Below are positions 1 through 4,980 of a DNA stretch of 5,943 bases, piece after piece (the first letter of the stretch is position 1; each line of letters starts with the position of its first letter). The notes beneath the pieces are model-generated. The model did not search any database. It saw only the letters and a program-made list of their open reading frames with translations, and was not told where the DNA came from. The stretch covers positions 1 through 5,943 of the forward strand of contig CASBQX010000344.1 in NCBI GenBank assembly GCA_949127925.1, in the 5' to 3' direction. A program made the translations under genes and the position numbers. The stretch is from Synechococcales cyanobacterium PMM_0002 (GTDB lineage: Bacteria > Cyanobacteriota > Cyanobacteriia > Elainellales > Elainellaceae).

Positions 1-842
1 AGGGTTTCAAGTTTTGCCTTTTCTGCCGTCAGTTCTTCAATATTTTGTTCTTCATACCGTTTTAGACGCTCTGCCATTTCGTTGAAGCTGAGGATGAGTT
101 CGCCCAACTCGCCGCCAAAGGGCAGATCAATCCGCTGTTTGAAGTTTCCGGTGGCAATATTTTTGACCCCGAGCAGCAGCTCTTTGATGGGTTTTGTAAT
201 TTGCAGCGCGTTGAATACGGCTCCTAAAATTACCATGACCCAGATTGAGACAAAGACCGCGATCGTCACATCTCGGGTGAGGTGCGACGAGGTGACGACG
301 GTGGGGTTGGGATTGGTCCCGATCGCCAATACGCCCAGGTATTTGCCGTTATGGTTCAGCGGCACAAATACATCTGTCACCTCGCCATCGGGGGTCAGAT
401 GTTGCCGCACCAGAGGATGATCCAGATTGGTGTTGTAGTTTTCGGGCAGCTGCATTCGCCGTCGAATGGTGAGCGAGTTTTGTACCTCCGACTGCGAAAA
501 CGGAATGCCAAAGAAAATTTCGCCATCAGCGTCGGCATAGAGCATGTAGCGGACGCTGGAGGTACTGCTGTAGAAGCGACTGGTGAACCGTGCCAGCTCG
601 GTGAGGTCATTTTCACCCACGAGCGGGGACACGTTAGCCGCCAACAGCAGACCCAAATCGCTGCCAAAGCGGGTGTCGTTCACCCGCGCGTCTTGTTGAA
701 TGGAGTTAACCGCCCAAAATGTCAGCCCGCTCATGAGGAGTGACACCATGAGGGTCGCTGCCGCCATTAGTTTGGTCTGGAGAGTAAACTCAGACCACCA
801 GCGGCGAATGAGGTCTCGAATCTGCTTTAGGAGGTCTAACAA
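1..842 (-). CDS. nblS: NblS/Hik33-type sensor histidine kinase, N-terminal part (cut by window edge)
   Basis: This is the N-terminal 280 residues of a membrane sensor kinase; the PAS, HisKA and ATPase domains expected in the family lie beyond the left edge. Visible in order: a short cytoplasmic head (RRWWSEFTLQTK, about 13-24), TM1 (about 25-46), a periplasmic sensor region (about 47-189, with TRFGSDLGLLLAANVSPL and YMLYADADGEIFFGIPF), TM2 (about 190-211), a HAMP domain (about 212-265, ITKPIKELLLGVKNIATGNF then FNEMAERLKRYEEQN) and the start of a coil. These segments match what I recall of cyanobacterial NblS (DspA, Hik33), which senses high light, nutrient, cold and osmotic stress and signals to RpaB-type regulators. 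No ATG lies before the conserved head. The frame opens after a TAA at 894-896, and I chose TTG at 840-842, which gives a family-like N-terminus (LLDLLKQIRDL). It follows purD on the same strand after 99 bp. Identity is firm; the start is less so. Confidence 0.9.
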   Translation of the reverse strand, partial: MLDLLKQIRDLIRRWWSEFTLQTKLMAAATLMVSLLMSGLTFWAVNSIQQDARVNDTRFGSDLGLLLAANVSPLVGENDLTELARFTSRFYSSTSSVRYMLYADADGEIFFGIPFSQSEVQNSLTIRRRMQLPENYNTNLDHPLVRQHLTPDGEVTDVFVPLNHNGKYLGVLAIGTNPNPTVVTSSHLTRDVTIAVFVSIWVMVILGAVFNALQITKPIKELLLGVKNIATGNFKQRIDLPFGGELGELILSFNEMAERLKRYEEQNIEELTAEKAKLET

Positions 843-849
843 CGCAAAT

Positions 850-854
850 TCACC
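850..854 (-). promoter_or_regulatory. Candidate ribosome binding site for the kinase TTG start
   Basis: GGTGA on the minus strand ends 7 bases before the TTG at 840-842. It is the only purine-rich site near the expected N-terminus. The overlapping GTG (851-853) opens another frame that stops after five codons, so it cannot start the kinase. This supports TTG but does not prove it. Confidence 0.35.
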
Positions 855-941
855 CGGCAATAATGGAGTGGAATACTGAACACAGTAGATTTCTTATCTC
901 ATTGTCGCATGTCCTCACAGGAGAGGTGGGGTTGTGCGCGC

Positions 942-2216
942 TCACATGAGCACGCGGTGCCCAATATCTCGTCGGTAGTACCTGCCCTCAAAATCAATGC
1001 ACTCTACCGCCGCATAGGTATTTTTTAGCGCCTCTGTGACTCCATCGCCGACGGCAGTTACTCCGATTACCCGGCCACCATCGGTAAAGACCTGAGACTG
1101 CACAAGCTTGGTTCCGGCATGGAAGACCAGTGCGCCTGTGGCTTCAGCCTCTGGGATGCCATGAATAGGTAGCCCATTTTCGTATGCCGCAGGATATCCG
1201 GCTGCGGCGAGAACCACACAGGCAGCGGCTCCGGTTTGCCATTCTAGGGGGGGTAGGTCTGCTAGCCGCTGTTGGGCGCAGGCGAGCAAGATTTTTTCTA
1301 GGGGCGTTTTGAGCAGGGGCAGGATGACTTGGGTTTCGGGATCGCCAAAGCGGCAGTTGAATTCGATTACCTTCGGCTGCCCTTGAGGTGTGATCATCAA
1401 CCCGGCGTAGAGAATGCCTCGGTAGTCGATGCCTCGGTTGCGCAGGGCAGCGATCGCCGCCTCTAACACCTCAGTTTGAATTTGAGCCATCAGCGCTGGA
1501 GTCACCAGGGGCGCTGGGGCATAGGCACCCATGCCGCCCGTATTCTCGCCCGTGTCGCCTTCGCCAATCCGCTTATGGTCTTGAGCGGGCAACAGGGGGC
1601 GAATCGTGAGGCCATCGGTGACGGCCAGCACGGACACTTCGTCCCCCGTCAAATAGTCTTCAATCACCACGCGCTTGCCTGCGTCGCCAAACTGGCCGTC
1701 AAAAATAGCTTGCAGGGCAGCGATCGCCTCCTCCACCGTCATTGCCACCGTCACCCCTTTCCCTGCCGCTAGCCCGTCGGCCTTGATGACAGTCGGCGCA
1801 CCGTGCTGATTGACATAAGCGATCGCCGCATCTCGCTCAGTAAATACCGCCGCTGCCGCTGTGGGAATCCCCGCTTCTGCCATCAGCGTTTTAGCCCAGG
1901 CTTTACTCGATTCAATTTGTGCCCCCGCCTGGGTTGGCCCAAACACCGTTAACCCCTGCGCCTGGAGATAGTCGGTAATGCCAGCGGCCAGCGGCACCTC
2001 GGGGCCTACCACAATGAGTTCCAGGTTGTTGACCAACGCACAGCGGGCAATGCCCTCAAACGCCGTGACCGACATGGCCAGATTGCGGCAGCGCGGCAAG
2101 TTGGCAGTGCCGCCATTGCCCGGTACACACACCACTTCTTGCACCCCAGGAGACTGGAGGAGCTTCCAAGTCAGCGCATGTTCGCGCCCGCCATTGCCCA
2201 CGACCAAAACCTTCAC
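942..2216 (-). CDS. purD: Phosphoribosylamine--glycine ligase (GAR synthetase)
   Basis: This cytoplasmic enzyme joins glycine to 5-phosphoribosylamine using ATP, giving GAR, the second step of purine synthesis. The 424 residues match the usual family length. Seen in the protein: an N-terminal Rossmann-like lobe starting MKVLVVGNGGREHA (GGREHA at 9-14), VGPEVPLAAGI at 70-80, an ATP-grasp core at about 100-295 with the glycine-rich IKADGLAAGKGV (144-155) and GDTGENTGGMGAY (220-232), the PurD signature RFGDPETQ (289-296), and the C-terminal lobe ending near YYRRDIGH. All key motifs are present and no frame break is seen. The start codon is GTG at 2214-2216, giving the standard N-terminus. A 13-codon ORF ends across it with a GTGA overlap, so translation may be coupled. 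The NblS-like kinase gene follows on the same strand; the TPR gene upstream is divergent. Confidence 0.97.
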   Translation of the reverse strand: MKVLVVGNGGREHALTWKLLQSPGVQEVVCVPGNGGTANLPRCRNLAMSVTAFEGIARCALVNNLELIVVGPEVPLAAGITDYLQAQGLTVFGPTQAGAQIESSKAWAKTLMAEAGIPTAAAAVFTERDAAIAYVNQHGAPTVIKADGLAAGKGVTVAMTVEEAIAALQAIFDGQFGDAGKRVVIEDYLTGDEVSVLAVTDGLTIRPLLPAQDHKRIGEGDTGENTGGMGAYAPAPLVTPALMAQIQTEVLEAAIAALRNRGIDYRGILYAGLMITPQGQPKVIEFNCRFGDPETQVILPLLKTPLEKILLACAQQRLADLPPLEWQTGAAACVVLAAAGYPAAYENGLPIHGIPEAEATGALVFHAGTKLVQSQVFTDGGRVIGVTAVGDGVTEALKNTYAAVECIDFEGRYYRRDIGHRVLM

Positions 2217-2254
2217 GACACCTTCACTCCCATCTGTGCGAACCTTGCTTTCAT
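2213..2254 (-). CDS. Possible 13-codon leader ORF overlapping the purD start
   Basis: ATG at 2252-2254 opens a 13-codon frame encoding MKARFAQMGVKVS. Its TGA (2213-2215) overlaps the purD GTG (2214-2216) as GTGA, the classic arrangement for translational coupling. It has a better ribosome site (GAGG at 2260-2263, 5 bases from ATG) than purD itself, which shows only AAGG at a poor 3-base distance or GGAG at 13. It could load ribosomes for purD, or be a chance frame. No family resemblance is visible. Confidence 0.3.
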   Translation of the reverse strand: MKARFAQMGVKVS

Positions 2255-2375
2255 TGCACCCTCGCGATTAATAGCACAGTTGAAACACTGCCCATTATGG
2301 CATGGTCGCTATATCTGGTCGCGATAGAAGGAGCAGTCACTTGCTAAAGTAGGCATTGAGACTTGAAAGGCGGTC
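2217..2375. promoter_or_regulatory. Divergent promoter region between purD and the TPR gene
   Basis: This 159-bp spacer must carry the promoters for purD (leftward) and the TPR gene (rightward), since both read away from it. On the minus strand TGCTATTAA (2268-2276) resembles an extended -10 element, about 14 bases before the leader ORF start, without a good -35. On the plus strand TTGAAA (2280-2285) has no -10 at normal spacing. No clear operator, riboswitch or purine-box-like palindrome is visible. The extents of the promoters are inferred from gene layout only. Confidence 0.4.
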
Positions 2376-4031
2376 ATGGAAAACATTGGGCTACGCGTGA
2401 GCAATTTACCAGCGGCGGATGAGGTAACCCCAGGCCAGATGTGCCCGTTGGCCGACACTCGGCGCAGAGGACTGTGGTGGAAATGGGTCGGCGCGATCGC
2501 CCCGTTCACCCCCCGTTGCTCAGGTCTGCTGATCGGCACTGCGCTGCTGCTGTCGGCTCCCAGCGCGATCGCCCAAATCATCCCGTTTCCAGTCCCAACC
2601 GCCGAGCCATCGCCCATCAGTCCGGCTGACGGCACCTCTGGGTCTGGCGCTGCTGATCCCTCAACTGGATCGGTCGATTCTAGTAATTCTGGCGATTCTG
2701 GTGATCAAACGGACGAGCAGGCGCTAGAGGAATTTCCCCCCAGCCCGCTAGAGCCAACCGCAGAACCCGACCCGCTGCTGCCTCAACTGATTGTCGAGCG
2801 CCCCTACAGCCCGTTAGAGCGCCTAGCCTTGCGGCAAGCGCTAGAGGATCTGCAACGCCAAGGCGAGGTACTGTATCAAGCCAAGCAAACCAATGCCGCC
2901 TTTGAGATTTGGTATCGCGAACTGCGGCTGCGGCGCGTGCTTGGCGTTGAGGAAGAGGTGCCAGCCCTAGCGCGCCTCGGTCAGATTGCGTGGCAAGAGA
3001 ACCGGGGCGACGATGTGCGGATTATTACCGAGCGGCTGCAAGCGATTGAGCTAGAGGTGCAGCTAGATGTGCTACAGCCTGTCAATTTTGAGCTGCTGTT
3101 TAGCGTTGCCCAAGCGTATCAGTCGATGCGGGTCTATACCTCTGCGGTGACTCTATACACCCAACTTTTGGCTCAGGTGCGATCGCAGCCAGATGTGGCA
3201 ACCGAGCAGATCGTCCTTACCGCCCTCGCCGACCTGCATGTCGCCTGGTTTAATTTTACCGACGCGGCGATCGCCTATGAAGACTTACTCAAGATTGTCC
3301 GTGCCGCCAACGACCCCATAGCAGAGCTAAATTATTTGCAGCAACTGGCCTATGTATACCAAAAAGGGGATCAGCCCGTTCAGGCGATCGCCATCCAGCA
3401 GCAGTTACTAGAGCGATATCAGCTAGACCCATTAGCGCTGAGCCGGATTCCACTGCTCAAAATTGAGCTGGGGGATAATTACCGCGCCATTGATCGCCCC
3501 GATATTGCGGTTGCCAGCTATCAAGACGCATTTACATTGGCACAAAGCCAGCAGCAATATGGATTTGCCAGCGAGTCGCTCTATCGTTTGGCCGACCTTT
3601 ACACGACGCTAAATCGCCCCCTCGATGCCTTTACGGTCTATCAACTGCTGCTCACGGTTAATCAGCAGTCGTATGACGTGATCGGCAATATGAATGTCTA
3701 TGACCAAATTGGGCAAATTCATCGGACAACTGGTCAGCCAGATCTGGCGATCGCGGCATTTCAACAAGCCCTGCAACTGGCTCAGCAGCTAAGCTATGGC
3801 GCTAAGGCGACTTACTTTGCTGAACAGATTCAGCAGGTCAGTCAGCCTCCAGCAGAGATACAACCGCCAGCGGACGGGCAACCCCTGCCAGAGACACCGC
3901 CTCAGCCAGAAATTCAACCTCAACCGGAAATTCGGCCTTTACCAGAAATTCAACCTTCGCCCGAGATTCAGATTCAACCAGAGATTCGGCCTCTGCCCGA
4001 GATTCAACCTTCGCCGAATACCCAAATTTAG
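2376..4031 (+). CDS. Exported tetratricopeptide-repeat protein with proline-rich repetitive tail
   Basis: The product is 551 residues. A basic stretch (TRRRGLWWKW, 28-37) precedes a hydrophobic segment (about 49-66) ending SAIA-Q, a good signal peptidase I site after A66, so the mature protein is probably periplasmic or outer-membrane associated. Residues 67-145 are a disordered linker rich in Pro, Ser, Asp and Gly. Residues about 150-490 are helical with TPR-like pairs, for example FELLFSVAQAYQSMRVYTSAVTLY, AELNYLQQLAYVYQKGDQPVQAIA, SLYRLADLYTTLNRPLDAFTVY and VYDQIGQIHRTTGQPDLAIAAF; I count about six or seven units. Residues 491-551 are a Pro-Glu-Ile-rich tail. The specific function is not recognisable; TPR arrays bind proteins, so a scaffold role is inferred. 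ATG at 2376 has a weak AAAGG; M22 (2439) is an alternative that shortens a long signal region. Six HIP1 sites lie inside, often encoding Ala-Ile-Ala. Confidence 0.85.
   Translation: MENIGLRVSNLPAADEVTPGQMCPLADTRRRGLWWKWVGAIAPFTPRCSGLLIGTALLLSAPSAIAQIIPFPVPTAEPSPISPADGTSGSGAADPSTGSVDSSNSGDSGDQTDEQALEEFPPSPLEPTAEPDPLLPQLIVERPYSPLERLALRQALEDLQRQGEVLYQAKQTNAAFEIWYRELRLRRVLGVEEEVPALARLGQIAWQENRGDDVRIITERLQAIELEVQLDVLQPVNFELLFSVAQAYQSMRVYTSAVTLYTQLLAQVRSQPDVATEQIVLTALADLHVAWFNFTDAAIAYEDLLKIVRAANDPIAELNYLQQLAYVYQKGDQPVQAIAIQQQLLERYQLDPLALSRIPLLKIELGDNYRAIDRPDIAVASYQDAFTLAQSQQQYGFASESLYRLADLYTTLNRPLDAFTVYQLLLTVNQQSYDVIGNMNVYDQIGQIHRTTGQPDLAIAAFQQALQLAQQLSYGAKATYFAEQIQQVSQPPAEIQPPADGQPLPETPPQPEIQPQPEIRPLPEIQPSPEIQIQPEIRPLPEIQPSPNTQI
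3906..4013 (+). repeat. Tandem 54-bp coding repeat (PEI[QR]Px hexapeptides)
   Basis: Two adjacent 54-bp copies (3906-3959 and 3960-4013) each encode 18 residues built of three hexapeptides of the form P-E-I-(Q/R)-P-x. The copies differ at 11 of 54 bases but at only one residue (Pro to Ile), and nine of the changes are silent. They form the C-terminal tail of the TPR protein, probably an extended proline-rich spacer or binding arm. Confidence 0.85.
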
Positions 4032-4111
4032 ACACAGATACCAATTCTAAATACAAAAGCGCAGCATCCCCGGTAGAAAGAAATTTACGGGTGCCCGCAG
4101 GTATTTTGTAG

Positions 4112-4131
4112 AGACGCGATTAATCGCGTCT
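4112..4131. repeat. Palindrome copy 1
   Basis: A perfect 20-bp palindrome, AGACGCGATTAATCGCGTCT. The left flank has the full GTAG arm, but the right flank reads AAATAC instead of CTAC, so symmetry stops at 20 bp. It ends the first direct-repeat unit. Confidence 0.9.
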
Positions 4132-4158
4132 AAATACAAGAGCGCAGGTATTTTGTAG

Positions 4159-4178
4159 AGACGCGATTAATCGCGTCT
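4159..4178. repeat. Palindrome copy 2
   Basis: A second exact copy of the 20-bp palindrome, 47 bp after copy 1, with the same flanks on both sides because it lies within the tandem duplication. Confidence 0.9.
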
Positions 4179-4231
4179 AAATACAAGGGCGCAGTATCCC
4201 CTGTGGAAAGCAATTTACGGGTGCCCGTCTC

Positions 4232-4275
4232 GGTTTTTTGTAGAGACGCGATTAATCGCGTCTCTACAAAAAACC
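4232..4275. repeat. Palindrome copy 3, 44-bp perfect inverted repeat
   Basis: The same core is extended to perfect symmetry over 44 bp: arms of GG, six T, GTAGAGACGCGATT and their exact complement. As RNA it could form a very stable 22-bp stem with almost no loop. The T and A tracts pair with each other, so no free U-run follows the stem in either direction and it is not a standard terminator. Confidence 0.92.
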
Positions 4276-4308
4276 TGCGGGGTTTGTGGGGTGGTGGCCA
4301 ATTTTCAA

Positions 4309-4334
4309 TAGAGACGCGATTAATCGCGTCTCTA
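4309..4334. repeat. Palindrome copy 4, overlapping the regulator stop codon
   Basis: The core is extended to 26 perfect bp (TAG...CTA). Its right end contains, on the minus strand, the TAG (4332-4334) that ends the HTH regulator gene. It could form a hairpin at the 3' end of that mRNA, but only a weak AT-rich stretch (TTGAAAATT) follows, so termination is uncertain. Confidence 0.9.
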
Positions 4335-4577
4335 CGCGGGTGGATCATCTTGGGCAATGCGACCCAAATACAACGCCACAAATTCTTTAGCGGCCACCTC
4401 ATTAAGGATCTCTAAGGCAGCAATAATCTGAGTTGCAGATTCTGCGGATGGATCGCTCAGTTCGTTAAACCATTGATTGACCGTAGAACGCCGAACGTTC
4501 ATGGTGACGGCCAGACGATTCTGACTGATACTGTATTTCTCTAGCACCTGCTTGAGGGCTTTTCCGGCTTTTCCCAT
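4332..4577 (-). CDS. Small helix-turn-helix (XRE-like) transcriptional regulator
   Basis: The product is 81 residues from MGKAGKALKQVLEKYSISQN. It is a bare DNA-binding domain: helix 1 (KALKQVLEKYS), helix 2 and turn (ISQNRLAVTMNV), recognition helix (RRSTVNQWFNE), then SDPSAESATQIIAALEIL and a C-terminal helix (NEVAAKEFVALYLG). No ligand or catalytic domain is present. I recall small cyanobacterial HTH proteins beginning MGKAGKALK. That, and GAGGA just upstream (spacing short), favour ATG at 4575-4577 over ATG at 4584-4586, which would add three residues and has no ribosome site. The tail after LYLG (RIAQDDPPA) runs into palindrome copy 4, which supplies the stop, so the original C-terminus may have been altered by the repeat. 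The gene is divergent from the 4695 gene, with twin palindromic sites between; autoregulation is inferred. HTH fold is confident; targets are unknown. Confidence 0.85.
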   Translation of the reverse strand: MGKAGKALKQVLEKYSISQNRLAVTMNVRRSTVNQWFNELSDPSAESATQIIAALEILNEVAAKEFVALYLGRIAQDDPPA

Positions 4578-4603
4578 GTTCCTCATCGTGTCAGAGGAGC
4601 ATG
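4575..4603. promoter_or_regulatory. Inverted repeat over the regulator start codon
   Basis: CATGTTCCTC (4575-4584) and GAGGAGCATG (4594-4603) are inverted with 9 of 10 pairs matching and a 9-base loop. The left arm contains the ATG and the GAGGA of the regulator. In its mRNA this hairpin would hide the ribosome site and start codon, so it may tune translation; it could also be a further protein-binding site. Function is inferred from position. Confidence 0.4.
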
Positions 4604-4611
4604 TTCAAGTA

Positions 4612-4633
4612 AATGTACAAAATTTTGTACATT
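4612..4633. promoter_or_regulatory. Candidate operator palindrome 1
   Basis: A 22-bp perfect palindrome whose 20-bp core is ATGTACAAAATTTTGTACAT. It lies in the spacer between the divergent regulator and the 4695 gene, on the regulator side. Its core is identical to the second palindrome. Such symmetry is typical of sites bound by HTH dimers. The neighbouring regulator is the obvious candidate binder, which is inference. Confidence 0.7.
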
Positions 4634-4643
4634 CGTGTAATAT

Positions 4644-4671
4644 GAGGATGTACAAAATTTTGTACATCCTC
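4644..4671. promoter_or_regulatory. Candidate operator palindrome 2
   Basis: The same 20-bp core (4648-4667) is extended by GAGG/CCTC to a 28-bp perfect palindrome. Its centre is 35 bp from that of palindrome 1, about 3.3 helical turns. The AT-rich 10-bp gap between the two holds TAATAT (4638-4643), a possible -10 for the rightward gene, so bound repressors would cover promoters in both directions. It is 23 bp from the 4695 ATG. Confidence 0.7.
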
Positions 4672-4694
4672 GTTCTTGTCAGTAGCGAACCCAA

Positions 4695-4964
4695 ATGACA
4701 GAAAAACTCACGCCTCATGCAGATACAGCTACAGATGAAACGCCGCTTGATGCGGTAATTGAGCATCTCACGCGTTCTGAAAAGCGATCGCACTGGATTA
4801 TTTTAATTGGGGCACCAACCTGGGTCAGAAAAATTATCCACCTGATGCACGTTACTCGAATTACAGAGGTAAGGGACTGGTCACGATTAACGCCAACCCG
4901 CAATTCGGGTCAGGTGATTAGTCTGATCCAGCGTCCGGGGACAGAGTCGCAGGAGAACAGGTGA
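4695..4964 (+). CDS. Small protein of unknown function (89 aa), divergent from HTH regulator
   Basis: I do not recognise a named family. The product has a polar, acidic N-terminus (about 1-25), then a likely alpha/beta core: a helix (LDAVIEHLTRSEKR), a strand HWIILIGAP (33-41), a helix WVRKIIHLMHV, a turn ITEVRDWSRLTPT, a strand GQVISLIQR and a charged tail. There is no signal peptide or convincing membrane span, so it is probably cytosolic. It resembles, from memory only, conserved hypothetical cyanobacterial proteins with an IGAP...VR..IH motif. ATG at 4695 is the first start after an in-frame TAG (4683-4685); no Shine-Dalgarno is visible. The coding case rests on the protein-like composition, the HIP1 site at 4784 and the promoter-like palindromes upstream. 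It is probably controlled with the divergent HTH gene. Its stop is 16 bp from the convergent RTX stop. Confidence 0.65.
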   Translation: MTEKLTPHADTATDETPLDAVIEHLTRSEKRSHWIILIGAPTWVRKIIHLMHVTRITEVRDWSRLTPTRNSGQVISLIQRPGTESQENR

Positions 4965-4980
4965 GGGGCGATCGCGGCTG

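Larger units (their letters stand above)
4096..4189. repeat. Tandem duplication of a 47-bp unit
   Basis: Positions 4096-4142 and 4143-4189 are adjacent copies that match at 46 of 47 bases (A at 4141 against G at 4188). Each carries one palindrome core. The near-identity points to a recent tandem duplication by slippage or unequal recombination, or to loss of the roughly 36-bp middle segment from an originally full-length second unit. Confidence 0.9.
4049..4335. repeat. Intergenic repeat cluster with four palindromes
   Basis: The roughly 300-bp gene-free stretch after the TPR gene is almost wholly repetitive. Three direct units begin AAATACAA(A/G)(A/G)GCGCAG and end in the palindrome core: 4049-4131 (83 bp), 4132-4178 (47 bp, internally shortened) and 4179-4263 (85 bp). 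Units 1 and 3 share AATTTACGGGTGCCCG (4082-4097, 4212-4227). A fourth palindrome (4309-4334) lacks the direct-repeat leader. I recall similar TAGAGACGCG... palindromes as abundant dispersed elements in filamentous cyanobacteria. No transposase or promoter is seen. Frames that read through here (DAINRVST or ETRLIAS peptides) are by-products of the repeat. Confidence 0.85.

Noticed and set aside
82..743. Plus-strand open frames opposite the kinase gene
   Set aside because: They lie antisense to a clearly conserved coding sequence, have no ribosome sites and encode no recognisable protein; they are shadows of the minus-strand frame.
2457..2489. Twin-arginine export signal in the TPR protein
   Set aside because: TRRRGLWW resembles the motif loosely, but about 16 residues with prolines separate it from the hydrophobic segment, and TPR proteins do not usually need folded export. 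A Sec-type signal ending SAIA-Q is the simpler reading.
4232..4275. Rho-independent terminator for the TPR gene
   Set aside because: The stem is strong, but it is followed by A in both readings of the DNA; the T-tract is on the 5' side of the stem, so no U-run follows the hairpin.
4049..4335. CRISPR array
   Set aside because: Repeats are spaced irregularly (47, 85 and 68 bp between centres) and share sequence between the palindromes. There are no unique spacers of even length and no cas genes.
4130..4415. Open frames on both strands encoding DAINRVST or ETRLIAS-like peptides
   Set aside because: They read through the palindromes, which contain no stop in some frames. Repeated peptides arise from the DNA repeat, and one frame overlaps the HTH gene.
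4612..4671. NtcA or LexA binding sites
   Set aside because: The palindromes contain GTA-N10-TAC, not the NtcA spacing GTA-N8-TAC, and they do not fit the cyanobacterial LexA pattern of GTAC, four bases, GTTC. A dedicated HTH site fits better.
4605..4903. Minus-strand frames over the operators and opposite the 89-codon gene
   Set aside because: They translate the palindromic control region or the antisense of the likelier plus gene. The plus gene has the promoter-like region directly upstream and a more protein-like composition.
4332..4964. Classical type II toxin-antitoxin operon
   Set aside because: The two genes are divergent, not co-directional, and the 89-residue protein shows no known toxin motif (RelE, MazF, PIN, HicA or Fic). 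The layout alone does not support the claim.
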